A stretch of DNA of 64,000 nt from Bryum argenteum (Eukaryota > Streptophyta > Bryopsida > Bryales > Bryaceae). A program made the translations under genes and the position numbers. Where the stretch lies: the NCBI GenBank assembly GCA_037043015.1, contig CM073328.1, forward strand, positions 17,333,495 to 17,397,494. Direction: 5' to 3'. A model generated the notes under the pieces. The model did not search any database. It was not told the origin of the DNA and worked only from the letters and a program-made list of their open reading frames with translations. This document shows positions 1-12,106 of the stretch, one piece after another (position 1 is the stretch's first letter; every line of letters begins with the position of its first letter).

Positions 1-553
1 CATTTTAGAAACTGGACAGGTTCTAACTTTACTGGTCCTAACTTCCTGTTAGGGAAGTAGATTAATTAACAGCCAGGAATTAACTTTTTGTTAGAGGAGA
101 TAGTACAAGAAAATGCACCCAGTGGGCAATTGCTGACTGGAACTTGCGACATTGTTAGTGTATTTTACGTGCGAAAATTCCTTCACTGGAATGAAAATTC
201 CATCAGACCAGTGGGCAATCGCCCACTGGTCCTAACTTGTTAGTGAAGTAGATAAATGAACAGATGGGAATTAACTTTTTGTTAGAAAAGTACTAGATAG
301 TACGTCAAGAAACTGATCCCAGTGGGCAATTGCCCACTGGAACTTGCGACATTTAGTGGTACTTAATGTGCAAATATTCCTATACTGGAATGAAAATTCC
401 ATCAGACCAGTAGGCAATTGCCCACTGGTCATAACTTCTTGTTGGGAAGTAGATTAATTAACAGCTGGAAATTAACTTTTTGTTAGAGGTAGATAGGACA
501 AGAAATTGCACCCAGTGGGCAATTGCCCATTGGAACTTGCGACATTGTTAGTG
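1..553. repeat. Tandem array of ~195-200 bp units with palindromic core
   Basis: About two and a half units are visible. The phrase GAACTTGCGACATT recurs near 140, 340 and 533, giving periods of about 200 and 193 bp. Each unit carries two copies of a 22-bp palindrome built on GGGCAATTGCCC with CCAGT/ACTGG arms. The copy at 319-340 is a perfect palindrome, and those at about 119, 208, 407 and 512 have one to three changes. The array starts at or before the window edge and ends just before a reading frame that opens near 579. It could be a subterminal repeat of a mobile element or a satellite fragment. The sequence alone does not decide. Confidence 0.8.
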
Positions 554-578
554 ACTTCAAGCATCTCTGTAACAGGGG

Positions 579-1788
579 ATGAAGAAGCGAAAGGAGACGG
601 AGAGGGTGCCTGACATTCCATACACAGGTGCCCTGAAGAAGTTGTTCGATGTAGTTAGAGATGTGAATGTCCGTGGAGACTGCAATGTGGGCAAGAAGTA
701 CCAATCTGGCGAGCTTTAGCCACTCCTCGGCAATGGTCGATGGAGCCGCGAGAAGATGCCCAAGGACGGTGGAGTGCGTCTACGAGTTGTGGTGAATGCA
801 GATCTTCTCTCCCATCTTCAAGTGGCGTATACGACAATGGCGTCCGTTACTGTGACGGATGTAAAAGTGCATGGTGACAACCTCATTGTATGGCTGGTCA
901 ATGCATCTGGTAGCGTTGCCAACCTCTATTTCTTCAAGGAAGACAGGTTTGAGCCGCGGCCACTTTTAGACAGCCTTTTAGTCCACGGCGAGGGAATATC
1001 CGAGTTTCACCGCGGTCCTATTCTACCCCAGGACGAAACGCGGGCTTTGAATCAGTCAGCATTACAGAGGAAGAGGACACTAGAAGCATTGCTGAGAAGA
1101 ATTGCTGAAATTAACAAGGCGGTAATCCTGAAAGCCACTGCTGAAGCCACACCTCGAAGTCGAAAAAGGCCCTCCGCACCACCGATTGCTTGTCCTCCAG
1201 CAGGCAGCCGCGAGAAGAAGGGCAAACAAAAGAGAATAGATGAGGAACAAGAAGCAGAGGCGGAACCTAAAAGGAGAAGAAGTGGCAATGGAGGATGATG
1301 AAGACGAAGTCCGTGAAGATACGACCAAGCCTCTTAGTGCTGAAGGTGATAATACGCCCGGTAGTCAATTGCCCACTGAGAATAGTGAGGAAGAGGAGGT
1401 AGAGGAGGTCGTCTCAACTAAACATTCCAAAGGCCAGAAGAAAGCAACTGCGAAAATCAAAAGGAAGTGGACCGGACCAAGCGTCATGAAGAAGTCCGAG
1501 AAGCAGGTTCGGGAAGAAAGCGGTTCATCAACGGAGGTACAAGAGGAAACTAAACCGAAGAAGCCGAAGAGGAAGACAAAGAAGAATCCAAAGAAACACC
1601 CCACGAAAGTACCCGAAGGCAAGGAGATAGATGTGAAAACTTTTCAGGAGGAGCTGATTGAGTTCAGGGACCGAGTCAAGCCCATGTACATTTGGGGACA
1701 ATCTTTCACGGCCAAAGTGGACGTGAAACGTATGAGACTCGCACCGAAGGAAATGAAGTACCGCCCATTTCACAAAGACTCACAGTAG
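579..1788 (+). pseudogene. Lys/Glu-rich nuclear-type protein, disrupted reading frame
   Basis: I do not recognise the family. From the ATG at 579 the frame reads 46 codons to a TAG at 717, then continues open in the same frame to 1298. At about 1260-1290 the coding sense moves to the overlapping frame that ends at 1788. The middle part (856-1100) looks like a small folded domain. The rest is a strongly charged tail with repeated Lys/Arg clusters (KRRR, KPKRKTKK) and acidic runs (EEEEVEE), typical of nuclear or chromatin-associated proteins. One nonsense codon plus one frame change suggests decay, or an intron I could not place. It follows the palindromic array directly. The palindrome word also appears within the frame near 1366. 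Confidence 0.45.
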
Positions 1789-1919
1789 ACACTTGTTCCA
1801 AGTCTTCTTGACGTCCCAGACACCCACGGAAGCGCACACTTACACTCATGCCCATTTGTGATGAGAAACCGAACGCATTTAAGATGCTTTGAATCTGCCG
1901 TTTTATAGCATCAATGGGC

Positions 1920-3249
1920 AGCATTCGTGGGCAGCGGCGTCCAGACTATTGGCAAGTAAGGACGTCGATTCAACTGTGAAGGACATATACAGAACCTGGA
2001 CATGCGATTTTGTATGGACGGATGACAACCTCTTATTGTCGAGCTTTCAAGAAGGGTGAACAACACAAATCTCTTCCATCGGACTCCCTGCAGTACCTCC
2101 TCCACATTCGATGCTGCGGGACCTATGGGTGCACTACGGTAACCCAACTTCCGATGGCAAATCTAAGTCAAACCGAAGGTATGTCATCTATCATTTTCTT
2201 GTTCGTTATTGGATTGATGTTTGCAATCCAAAGGGCAATTGCCCACCGGCTAAGGTGTATATCAACGTTAATAATTGAGGATCATCTTCGTTGCTATTGC
2301 TTGTGTAGGAGTTCCAATTGAAAGCGTGGGAGACTTTAAACGCAATGACAAAGAGAGGAATGCGAACAAGACCGCAAAAGAGTATCCGGGCGAGTTTCGA
2401 GTTATTTGTGCGCCTGATGTCTTTGCGCACAATCGATTATGGATGCCTTCCACCTGATACGAAAGTGGCGATCTTATTAATCCGGACACGGGGAACAAAT
2501 GGAAGGAAGATGTCAAGCCATGGGAACGCAAACACACCGTCGCGTACACGTTCAAGTGTATCCGTGGTATGGGAACGTATAGTTTGACCGAGCTCGTAGC
2601 ACGAATAACATAGGGCCTTGAGATTAACGGTGAGCAGACGCCAACGCCGGAAAATGAAGAAGTAGTTCTTCCGCCCAAAGTATACATTGGGTCCAACAGA
2701 CCTAAGAACAAATTCTGCTTTCGATGATGAAGGAGTGGATCGAGAAAGAAGCAGAAGAACGCCGTGATTCGCTGGATAAACAAGTACTACCCGGCTATGC
2801 TTTGGATAGATGATGACGTAAATCCGGAGCGTGTGGCAACGCTTCAAGACGGAGATAGGTTTCAACTCCGCCCACATGGACGAGTTAATCCGGGAGGGGT
2901 ACTAAGCTCTCCCGGCGAAGTTCATGAAAGCTGACAACCCGAGGCGCGAGCAAGAGAGCCCTCCGCTTGGGTTTTTAGCGGAGATCAGTCGTGTTCTGAA
3001 AAAGAAACCCGTTCTCCGACCCGACGTTGCACCCTGTATGGCGTATTGGAGAAAACTCGGAATTTCACGAAGTTCTCAAAGGTTATGCATGTGGAAAACT
3101 AAGACGTATGGGGTGAAGTACCTCAGGAGGATTGGCAAACCGAACTGTTATCGAACATCGCGGGTGGCATTTTAGACTTCCGTCCCATAGACGAATTCCT
3201 GGAAGAGGAGGATTTCGAGTTTGATGCTATGAGTGGGCGCGATTCTTAA
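1920..3249 (+). pseudogene. Decayed coding tract, unknown family
   Basis: No single open frame crosses this stretch, but protein-like sense can be followed through several frames. One run lies at about 1926-2060, one at 2453-2611 ending in TAG, and one continues in that same frame from 2613 to about 2920 across a double TGA at 2731. Another lies at 2924-3175, and one in a different frame at 3118-3249 ends in an acidic stretch. The codons read like ordinary globular protein, and the changes of frame and isolated stops suggest an inactivated gene rather than introns. It lies between the charged tract upstream and the tract at 3274, so the three are probably parts of one ancestral gene. No motif allowed a family assignment. 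Confidence 0.4.
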
Positions 3250-3273
3250 AATCCATCTTGGACGTGCATCAAG

Positions 3274-3655
3274 CCAGCAGATTTGTTACATCCCCCGTCA
3301 CACTGGTTGGTGATCTCGCACTGTAATAAATCAAAGGAAGTGCAACGCGCGTTGACAGCGTATTTTCCGAACTATACAGTGCAAGAATCTCAGTACATAG
3401 CGGCAACGGCGGAGAAATATTTTTTCTTGAACAGCACGATTAAGAAGGGAAATGGGGTTGTTGTCCTCGTCTATTCGAAGAACGGTTGCCAACCCTTGGC
3501 TTGGAAAGAAGTTCTCTGTAGTGAAGAGAAGTTCTCTGTAGTGAAGAGAAGTTCAAGAAGATTGGCTCTGTGCGAGAGTACCCATCTCACGAGGATGAGC
3601 TGCGCATGGAGGTCTACCTAGACTTCATTGAGCGGCTTCAAAAACTCCTCAGATG
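3274..3655 (+). pseudogene. Unknown protein segment, frameshifted by a 20-bp tandem duplication
   Basis: The frame is open from before 3283 and encodes an unrecognised folded segment with many aromatic and hydrophobic residues. At 3511-3550 a 20-bp block, GTTCTCTGTAGTGAAGAGAA, is present twice in a row. Because 20 is not a multiple of three, the second copy throws the frame. In the other frame, sense continues from the duplication to a TGA at about 3655 through a charged, helix-like stretch (EDELRMEVYLDFIERL). This is a clear, recent-looking inactivating lesion or an assembly error. Coding continues the decayed tract to the left. Confidence 0.5.
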
Positions 3656-4362
3656 ACAGCCCCTGTGAAGCTTATCTCGTATTCTGCGGGTCGAAAGGCA
3701 ATGATCACTGCAGTGGTGAGGGCTGCACACATTTTTTATTTCAGTTTGTAGATCCACTAGGCAATTGCCCACTGTCGGAGAGTCTTAACATATATCGGTT
3801 TGCAATTGCGAGTCCTATTTGTATTATTATGGTTCGAACAGTTGTAAATTTCAGGAAGCTATGGCCCAGTGGCAGGGTTTCCTACACTAACCGGTTTTTT
3901 GTTTTGGGCAGATGAATGGTTTGAAACCTATAGCTGTCGCTCTGCAGGGAGATTCGCTTGATATGTTAGCCTTCAGTTACAAGTTCGGATGTAACTTAAC
4001 AGGGTTTTTGCACCTTTTCCACCCCGGAAAATCAACGCCGATGTCTCGCATCATCATGGCCTCGAGTTGGAAATCCAAAGGTACACTGAATCCCGAGAAC
4101 TCGGATGAGAGTGCCTCACCGTTGCCACGAAGACATCACGACAAATTTCGATCTTTGTACTTTGGCTAGGGAGGACGCCGAAGTCTGCGAGGAGAGGCGA
4201 ATGTGCGGATGATGAAGTGCACCAAACATTCGAGGATATATTTTCAGACTCTGGTAGTATTTCCCACTTCATATTTTGATTTCTATAATTATGCTCTTCT
4301 GCTGCTTTAAGTTTAAGTTCTTCTGCTTACCTAAGTATACTCACTCATTCGTGTATGTAAAG
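3656..4362 (+). other. Intron- and exon-like segments between the decayed tract and the coiled-coil gene
   Basis: A possible donor lies near 3717 (GTGAGGG), and a pyrimidine-rich acceptor ends at about 3911 (TTTTTTGTTTTGGGCAG). An open segment follows to 4169, where the frame changes and stays readable to about 4255. A possible donor (GTAGTATT) comes next. The acceptor AAAG at about 4362 leads into the next long exon. The palindrome word GGCAATTGCCCACTG appears again at 3760-3774. Exon joins were judged by eye only. Confidence 0.3.
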
Positions 4363-6121
4363 GTGAAGATGGGGACGATGCGGATGAAGGTGAGGACGGC
4401 AAAGACTCTGCCGAGTATTCACCTGCGACTAAAGTGACTTCGGTCTTCGAAGGAGATCTCGCATATCCGGAGAGGTTTGCAGCATTGCTCGAGAGTTCGA
4501 AGAATATCCTGCCAGACATTGAGGATGGCCATAGGACGGCTACGGAGATGGCAGCGGCGGAAAGGTCCTCTCTGATGATGGGACGCATTCGTGGCTCAGG
4601 TGATTTTCTTCGATGTTTTCTCCCAAATGCGCCTCTGATGCTAGCACGAGCGCAGCCGGAGAACTTTGGCGTAGCGGTTTGCTCTTGTGATGATGGATAT
4701 AATCATGGAGACCCGGTAACTGAAAGTCGGGATTTTGTAGGTTCCGATTATCAGACTGCATCTCAGGAAGGTCTTGTTCGTCAGGGACGGTCTCCGGATG
4801 GCTCTGAACCGCTAATTGGTGGGGTTCCAGTCGCAGCGACGACGTCATTTGATATCCCAGTGGTCCCAACGCCGGCATGTGAGACTTCAACGGATGGAAC
4901 TCCGTCTTTTGGCTTTCCAAGGCTTCAACCTATTGAAGGGAGTTTGGTTGACCCAGTCGATCAATCGCTTGCTGAAGTCACCTCTGCCGTTCCTACAGCC
5001 GATGACGTTGCTGCCGTTCCTACGCCCACCGATGATCCTTCGCCCAGTGGCAGCAGCCATTTGAACACGTCGGGCGCTGAAGGGCACCCAAATTTGGCAG
5101 TGGTCAATTGCCCAGTGGCAGAGAATGCAGGATCGCAGGGTGAAGACCATCGTATTCCGGAGACCCAGCTCTCCATTCCACAAGGTTTTCAGGCTCCTAT
5201 CGAACAAGATTGTGCCATTGTCCAGTTGGCTCTACCTGTTGACGCCGTGAAGCAAAGACCATTACCTGCACTACGGGCAGTAAAGGAGGTGATTTCTGGC
5301 CCGAAACCTTCGAATATTGAGAATCCCATCTTAATCGATAGTGACGAGGATGATCTTCATTATAAGAAGACAGTTGTGGAATATCCCACAGACCAGTCTT
5401 CGGAGTTGTCAGAAGGTGCTGCTGATGATACAGTATCGACTGGCAGTGATAAAAAGTTGTCGCAGGATAAAGCTTTGAGGATTCAACTGAGGGCAATTAG
5501 CAAGAAGAAGCTCGCCGTGAACAGAGCTAACCGCCTGAAAAGCCGTGAGCTTGAGATGCAGAACAGGAAACTGATGAGGGAGCTTGAGTTGAAACAGAAG
5601 GAGCTCGAGGAAGCGGAAAAAACTATCAGGAGTGCTGGGTTGAGTCACGTCATCAGTAGGGGAGAGTATACTGACACCCCGTCTACTCCACTTCCGGGCC
5701 AAGCCACCACCTCCATTGCATCGGCACCAGAGTTGTCGGGGTCCGAGGTATGCCCACCGAGAATTCGACCAGCTGCAGAAGAGGTTATTCCATGTACCCA
5801 GGTGCGTTCAGTTTTTACATGTAAAATTTTCTTTATATCCTCATTGTAGCAATGTAACTTAGAAAACAACTGTGGAATGGCAGGAATCCATACTACGGGG
5901 ACGAGATGACTCACTGAATGCAGAGAATGTCCCTAAGGTTAGTTCCATTACCATATCCCTCATTTACTCGCCTTAACCACACGTTCTCATTGTTCTGAGT
6001 CATGTTGCCCACATTAAATGAAAGGGTGGGGTCTGCCTACAGAGAAATTGAAAAACTTCAACTCGATGCGTCTTATGAAGCTGCGGACAGGCCTCAGCAC
6101 TATGAAGATTGCGTATATCCA
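4363..6121 (+). CDS. Coiled-coil protein with SUMO-interaction-like motif, 3' exons
   Basis: The main exon runs from an acceptor at about 4362 to a donor after CAG at 5801 (GTGCGT). It encodes about 480 residues. An acidic start (GEDGDDADEGEDG) is followed by a long low-complexity Pro/Ser/Thr-rich middle. Next comes PILIDSDEDD near 5323-5352, which has the hydrophobic-plus-acidic layout of a SUMO-interacting motif. After it a basic, heptad-like coiled coil runs from about 5455 to 5630. A short exon probably lies at 5884-5938 before a GTTAGT donor. A last open stretch ends with TAG at 6119-6121. Function is unknown; nuclear location is an inference from composition. The word TCAATTGCCCAGTGG, related to the upstream palindrome, occurs within the exon near 5103. 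It is the best preserved part of the left block and may belong with the decayed frames upstream. Confidence 0.5.
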
Positions 6122-8440
6122 TAGCCTTTTATAGCGTACGAGCTATTCATAGCATATGTGAATAGAGGGTAGTCACTTTATAGTACCGGACTTTACCCGA
6201 TAAAACATTTTTTGCGGACTTATAATTTTATATTTTCTTTGGGTTTTTCTTTGTTAAAAAATAATGAGGAATATTTTTGAAGACATACAAGACCGTGGAA
6301 TGGGTCACATGAACCAAACATTTCCGTAAGGGAAATATGGAACATGTAGTGGACACTAATATTGATTATATTATTTGCAATGCTCAGGGCCATAGAGCTG
6401 ATGACGATGAACGGTACCATCATTGCAAGGTAAAGTAGAAAAAAAACTGTATGTAACTCTTTAAATGCAGTCTACTTTTGTAATTTTTGTGTACAAAGTT
6501 GATGAGGTTTATGATGTGATATGGTGAAAAACATTTCACTGGTGTTTGACTTGCATTGCATGACTATGGATTGCATATATGCAGCGTGTAAAACCCAGTC
6601 CTGACGTTTGGGTAATGCATAAACGTTGCAAGCGCAAGGTCATTAGATATATCTCAGACATGGAGTCATCGTCGTAGAGCTGTACATGCTTGTCAATCAT
6701 CGTACATGCAGAAGTCAACCATGAAGAGCAGTGGACATTCTTAGTGACTCCCACGATACAAAATTTAAAATAAATGTACTAATAAGTTGTAGAATCAATA
6801 AGTCAGAATATTGCGCACTCCCTTAGTATAGAACTGTAGATGTATTGTACTAGATTTAATAATATATACAAATTACATGAAATTTATCGTCTTCAGTTTA
6901 GTGTAAGAAATTTTAGATCCATTCGTCTCAAGATTTGGGTAGTGCATTACAATACGAGTATACATGTAGACCATCCGGCATTCTGCTGTATAATGTATCC
7001 CTTTGGGAATTGATTTAAATAAGAAGTTATAGAACATTCTTTGACATCATACATGCCAAAAACCGTTTATGGTACTACACTAACACTGAGGTGATTTAGA
7101 GCTACTAAAAATCTTAACTTTCTTGCTAAGTTCATGAACTACAATTTACTATGAACAAAGGTGCAAGAACTTCACTATACCCGGCCTTCGCCAGGCCCAC
7201 ATTCCCTAATAATCATTCCCGCTCTACGTCATAATGATTGAACCATCATCATTTGACAAACAATTACCACATAAGAATTGTTACAAAAGACAGGTATAGT
7301 TGGCATATTCGATTTCAGAAAAATGTATATTACGCATTTTCTTGAGAAAGAATTTACAGAAAATGGACCTATCTGTATCTTGATGAGAAGACAAGTCTCA
7401 GTGACTGCAATGGGAACCAAAAGCGAATACTACTCATGAGAGTTCCCAGAGATACTACAGTGTAATCAGTCACTTTCGGTGTTGGCCACTAGTCTCCACG
7501 TTACAGTAATTAACAACACTTTTGCTATGATTTAGTCCAATATTATAATTATAAGATTCTTCACAAGTACCATTTAAACTGTTTGTAATTGCTAAATTTC
7601 TTCTACTCCCCACATATTGCACATTGACTATTAACAGAAGATTCCTCCCTTCTTTGTAAATTTGACTCTAAATGTTAACAATGAAAGACATCCTACAAAA
7701 CTACATCCTCTCTCAATGGAATTCTCACATGAACTCTTCACAAACGCATGAATTTATAAATATTAATATTTGTAAATTGCTCAAAAAAGTACTTTTATAG
7801 CTATTAACTGATAACATAATTATATAGAGGTTAACTTTGATCTATTCTCGAGAGGTAACAATAGAGGGTAGACTGTACTATATAGTGCTGGTGTATCATA
7901 AAATAATAGTTGAGAAGAAAGGCCTATTAATACGGATTTGAAAAATACGAATTTGTGTCATACTAAGACCACAAAATCTACAGCTCACAAAGATTCAGTG
8001 AAAGACAGTGAGAATCTTCCAATAAGAAGGAAATTCACATAGCAATGTACAATTACGGAAACTATGATTTGTATAAATCTTTTCTTGAAATTGATTGGAA
8101 CTCTTCGTATGCTATGAGTATATGTCGGCAACCAATACAATAGTAATAAACTCCGACTGAACCAAGATGATATCGTTTTCAAAAGTCTGCAGATGTATCA
8201 ATGGATAAGAACTCCAGTATCCAAATCGAAGATCGGCTCTTGTACATCTGTTCGTAATGTATTTACCTCAATGGCTACAAGACAAAGATGTTTTAAGAAA
8301 AAAAACTACTCATCCCTTTCGGATATAGACACAAACTCTACACGTAACTGTAACTTAACTATAGAAACCAAGATATACTATCCATTTGTGGTGCGATTTG
8401 TTCAATGGGTGTATAAATGTGATATTGGTGGATACGTCGT
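6122..8440. other. A+T-rich intergenic spacer
   Basis: Only short frames without coding character are seen on either strand. There is no long inverted repeat, splice-flanked frame or recognisable motif. Small fragments such as AATAGAGGGTAG recur at about 6164 and 7862 but do not define an element. Confidence 0.6.
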
Positions 8441-8454
8441 CACCACGCCGTTCA

Positions 8455-8580
8455 GTCCTACGGTGGTTAAGGTGTGAGACGTTTGTAGTCGTGCTGGTCC
8501 ACGTTCGAACCCCAACGGACTCGTTTGAGCAGTACGCAACCACTAGCGTCTTACCCAGAAGCTGAGACTCAAGCACTTCG
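8455..8580 (+). repeat. Possible tRNA-derived SINE-like fragment
   Basis: The stretch GGTGGTTAAGGTGTGAGAC (8462-8480) resembles a pol III A box. ACGTTCGAACCCC (8501-8513) resembles a B box, about 40 bp downstream, which is the usual spacing for tRNA-derived SINEs. The sequence does not fold into a full cloverleaf that I can draw, so it is not called a tRNA gene. No poly(A) tail or target duplication was found. Confidence 0.3.
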
Positions 8581-8977
8581 TTGATACTATTTTCTAATTA
8601 GTCCATAATTAGTTAGATATTCCTTAAATTGGCTCTACCTTTGTAGAGTAGACATCTTTATACGGAACTAAAAGAATCAGACCTCATGTTTGAGTGCAAC
8701 TTGATACATGAAGTCAATCTTCAGAAACACATTCTGGTAGAACAATACATGAAAAACATAAGTATTAGGCTCACACCTAGAATAAAGAGGATAGGAAGTC
8801 TACTACAAAAACGTATTGTCATATTTCCATCTCACTATCAGCCCACGGTAACCTTTAAACTCATGTGGAAGTACCTTGAACTTTTACATTAAATTTTATT
8901 GCACCAATCAATGTATTATCAACTTCATCTTCTGCAATGTCATTGGAAAGAGTAGCTTTTGTACACTTTAAATGGTC

Positions 8978-9086
8978 ATATTCGTTACATTGAGACAATA
9001 TGTGCACTATATATTGAACATGTTGAACCTTTTTTCTTTATCCCCGGATCGAATATGACTCCAAATCATCTCAATGTAACGAATAT
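8978..9086. mobile_element. Small foldback MITE with perfect 18-bp inverted repeats
   Basis: An 18-bp arm at 8978-8995 (ATATTCGTTACATTGAGA) is repeated perfectly in inverse orientation at 9069-9086. Weaker complementarity continues outward for about 12 bp. The loop is about 73 bp. No protein is encoded. The size and structure fit a non-autonomous foldback element. No clear target-site duplication is visible. Confidence 0.55.
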
Positions 9087-9105
9087 CGCCTTTTAAGTTA
9101 TTTCC

Positions 9106-11361
9106 GTTGCAAGGGTGCCCAATTGCAAGAGCAGTTTTTGGGAGAACGTTTATTGGCCCCATATCAATCATGCCTGAAATTGTCTAAAGGGAGGTAGGTA
9201 CCGCGCGTTGCAAATGTTAAGTTAAACCCTACACATGGTTACTGCGAAAAGCCCAGTGGTGGAATTACAAGCGCGAACGCACATCGTCTTTATTTTTGTT
9301 TTACGGTTTCCGGTATAAATTTCCGAATCATAATAGTAACTAGATAAGTATTGACAATGTCGCATTTTATAGGGTGAGAGTTCGAACAGCTAGCAATTTT
9401 ATAACTCTTTTACTATGAATTTCAATATAAATTTAGTCCCAAATTTAAGGAATAGTCCCAATTAAGCGAATATGGTGTTACAGTGTTCTCTGGGTCCAAG
9501 ATAACAACCTACTACTAGCTAGGTTACCTTCTGAATGTGTTAGTTTTTGAGGTCAAATCGATGAAGAAGTCTTTTGGCGGTACAGAGGGTGCTGACATCG
9601 TTCCTTACTGCAAGCCTGTGTCCCTTCTTAAAATCTCATGTCCAGTGTAATTAGGGTCATTATGATGGGAGTGCTCAGTGGTCAAGTCGGTACTAGAACC
9701 ATTGTGACGTTGTGACACATGTACACACGGATGGCATTCAATTGACTACGTAAGTGCGTGCATGATTTAGGCAAGATTTTAGTGAGAGAGAAAGTAACAA
9801 AACTCAAATGGGCTCAAATGCATACTTGTAAGAACCTATTGTGTAGAGAGAAAGTGATATTTTGTAAAAGCTTGAACTCGACAAAAATTATATGAGAATA
9901 TATTATTTTCTTACTACCATACACATAATTGCGACACGACCTATTGTAGTGGCTTGAGGCTAGAGGTTGCCATCACGGTAAGAATCATTGGGTAACCAAA
10001 CATCATTTACTCTTGGATACTCATCCTCACCATCTTCACCGCTTCTTATCCATTTAGGGTGCTCCACTCCTTGTACTCACCTGCTCCATTTATCTTTTTC
10101 CATCCACTCCATCCATGGGAACCTAGTGAAGTGACATGTGATGACTAGAGGTCGCTAGTACTAGCATCTATTATTTAAGGGAGGTAGTTTGTTTTGGTTT
10201 GTTTTAATTTTTTTTGTGAGTAACATTATGATCTTAGGAACTGCCAATCGGATCAAGCTGTGCACATGAGGTGTTTTTTGGAACCGGGTAATTTTGGTTA
10301 AGTTGTGGAATACAATTGGATCACAAAACGGGTCGACCGTGTCCTGAGATATTGAATTTTGAAGTATTTATGGCCCTTAAATCACCCAAAATTACAAAAG
10401 TGACCTAATCATAAATTAATTTTTTATCTTATATTTTATTCAAAGTGACTTGCTTAAGTACAAATGTTGACAATATATTCGTGGCAACGGTGCATACCAT
10501 ACTGGTGGTTAATGGAGTACAAGAAAATTATCATATTTGCAATAAGAATCTATTACATAATTATACATCAATTTTCTGTATTTTAACTATGGTTATTTGT
10601 AAGAATAGTAAGTAGTTTGCAAGTAACCATGTATAATTTGAAGATTAAGTACAAATTTGAAATTTGAAAATACAACATTATATTCTTGTACTCTTGTAAC
10701 CATGACCATACATAGAAATTTGTTCTTGAAAAAAACTGGTTACAATCATATCAGAATATAACCTTCCATTCACTTAGGCAACGTCAAGCTTTTGTTATGA
10801 AAATGGACTGGCACTACGTAGGTTCATTATTATTGAAATTTGAAAATGGTCATCTGAAAAGAAACAAAAGTGGTAGATTAAATGGTGGATTGCGGTTGGA
10901 CTGTCTGCCATGAATTTGAGTGCACATCCTCCAAGATATTGATCATTGTTCGCAACATCAATGATATAGATCAGGAAAGAGCTACATCAACGTAAAGTGA
11001 CAGGGATGTTAATCCATGCATGCCCAAAATTAATGCTTCGCATCCCACAATGAATATTTTCAAGAAACTAGACTGAGGTGAAAGCTTAAATTTCAGTATA
11101 TTAGTTCAGACACAGTATAATTCCTCCATCAGTATAACTTTATTTCAGTATAATATAAGTTGACAGTATAATTGCCCAAATCATCGTCCCAACATGCTGT
11201 GAACAATTGATGAATCGATACAGAAACTAGAATTCCTACACTCTACGCTGTCAACTTGATATAATAAATGGATCATTTTGTACTAAAAAAAATTATAAGT
11301 TTGGATATCTGACTTGTAGAGTTTTAATCATTTGCCATCCGGAAGCCCTGATATGGTGTAC
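9106..11361. other. A+T-rich intergenic spacer
   Basis: I see no gene, conserved motif or long repeat here. From about 11200 the sequence begins to resemble the 3' flank of the small-peptide gene units (compare 32300, 36140, 49720, 54790 and 63640). Confidence 0.55.
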
Positions 11362-11696
11362 TATGGTAGAGCAGCCAAAAATGGCGCAGTGCCGAAAATG
11401 GAGCCCTAGTAATCTTCACTGTCACGTACATAATAGCTTCTCCTTACAATAGTACCATGTACACTCTGCAAAGATTGTAGGGCGTCACTTTAGGGCACCA
11501 TTTTAGGAACACCTATATTTCCATCTTTAAAGATTCATTACTCACTGTAGAAGAGTCGAAAAATGATGATTCCACTTGCTCTAGTTTTCTACTAATTTTC
11601 CCCATGCACCAAAATTGCGTGCACTCGCAACATTCCAGTAGATTTTCTGTGCTGAAAATTGCGCCATTATAGGACACCTTACCATAATGTCCAATT
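11362..11696. mobile_element. MITE family 1, copy 1
   Basis: This 335-bp element is nearly identical to 31374-31698. The ends form imperfect inverted repeats of about 27 bp, TATGGTA...AATGGCGCA on the left and the complement on the right. If TA is the target duplication, the termini are TGGTA...TACCA, which suggests a Tc1/mariner-type parent. It has no coding capacity. It lies just downstream of peptide gene copy A. Confidence 0.75.
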
Positions 11697-11939
11697 ATAC
11701 ATGAAAATATTCGTACGCACCTGTCAGAGGCCCCAGCGGAAAAAGGGTTAATACTGGTGGAGGAAGAATTATAAGCTGCCTACTCCCTTCACATTGTGCC
11801 GACCGTGAAGGTGATTTCTTCTTAGTTTGATTTATGCATTGTTTCATGGAATCTTTGAACTGGCCTGTTGCTAGGGCTATATCCGCGCTTGAATCTTTAC
11901 ATGTGCTCACACTCGTGCATGTTCTTAATTGATGGTCAC

Positions 11940-12106
11940 TCAATGAATGAGTGGACGCTTCGATGGAGGCCTCCACTTCGACGAGCTCCCGTCACCCAGG
12001 GGAGATTTCGATGGAGGTTTCCCTTGGAGGACCCACCGTCGCCCATAGGGGCCGACTGCTTCGGCGGTCTCCACTTTGATGATCCTCCGTCGCCCATCAC
12101 TCCCAT
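11940..12106 (-). pseudogene. Repeat-peptide gene, copy A (frameshifted)
   Basis: Subfamily 1 copy. The ATG at 12106 opens MGVMGDGGSSKWRPPKQS and the second unit begins normally, but one base is missing after its Lys codon (AAG then GGA instead of AAG TGG AGA). The frame therefore leaves the third unit, which is still readable in another frame at about 11960-12000, and ends at 11940. The TATA-like TATAAAT lies at about 12321-12327, about 215 bp upstream of the ATG. An upstream in-frame ATG at 12190 exists but is not shared by other copies. Confidence 0.7.

Noticed and set aside
1..553. CRISPR-like array
   Set aside because: The units are ~200 bp and similar throughout, with palindromes. There are no short spacers and the genome is eukaryotic.
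8440..8580. A functional tRNA gene
   Set aside because: Box-like motifs exist, but acceptor and anticodon stems cannot be paired.
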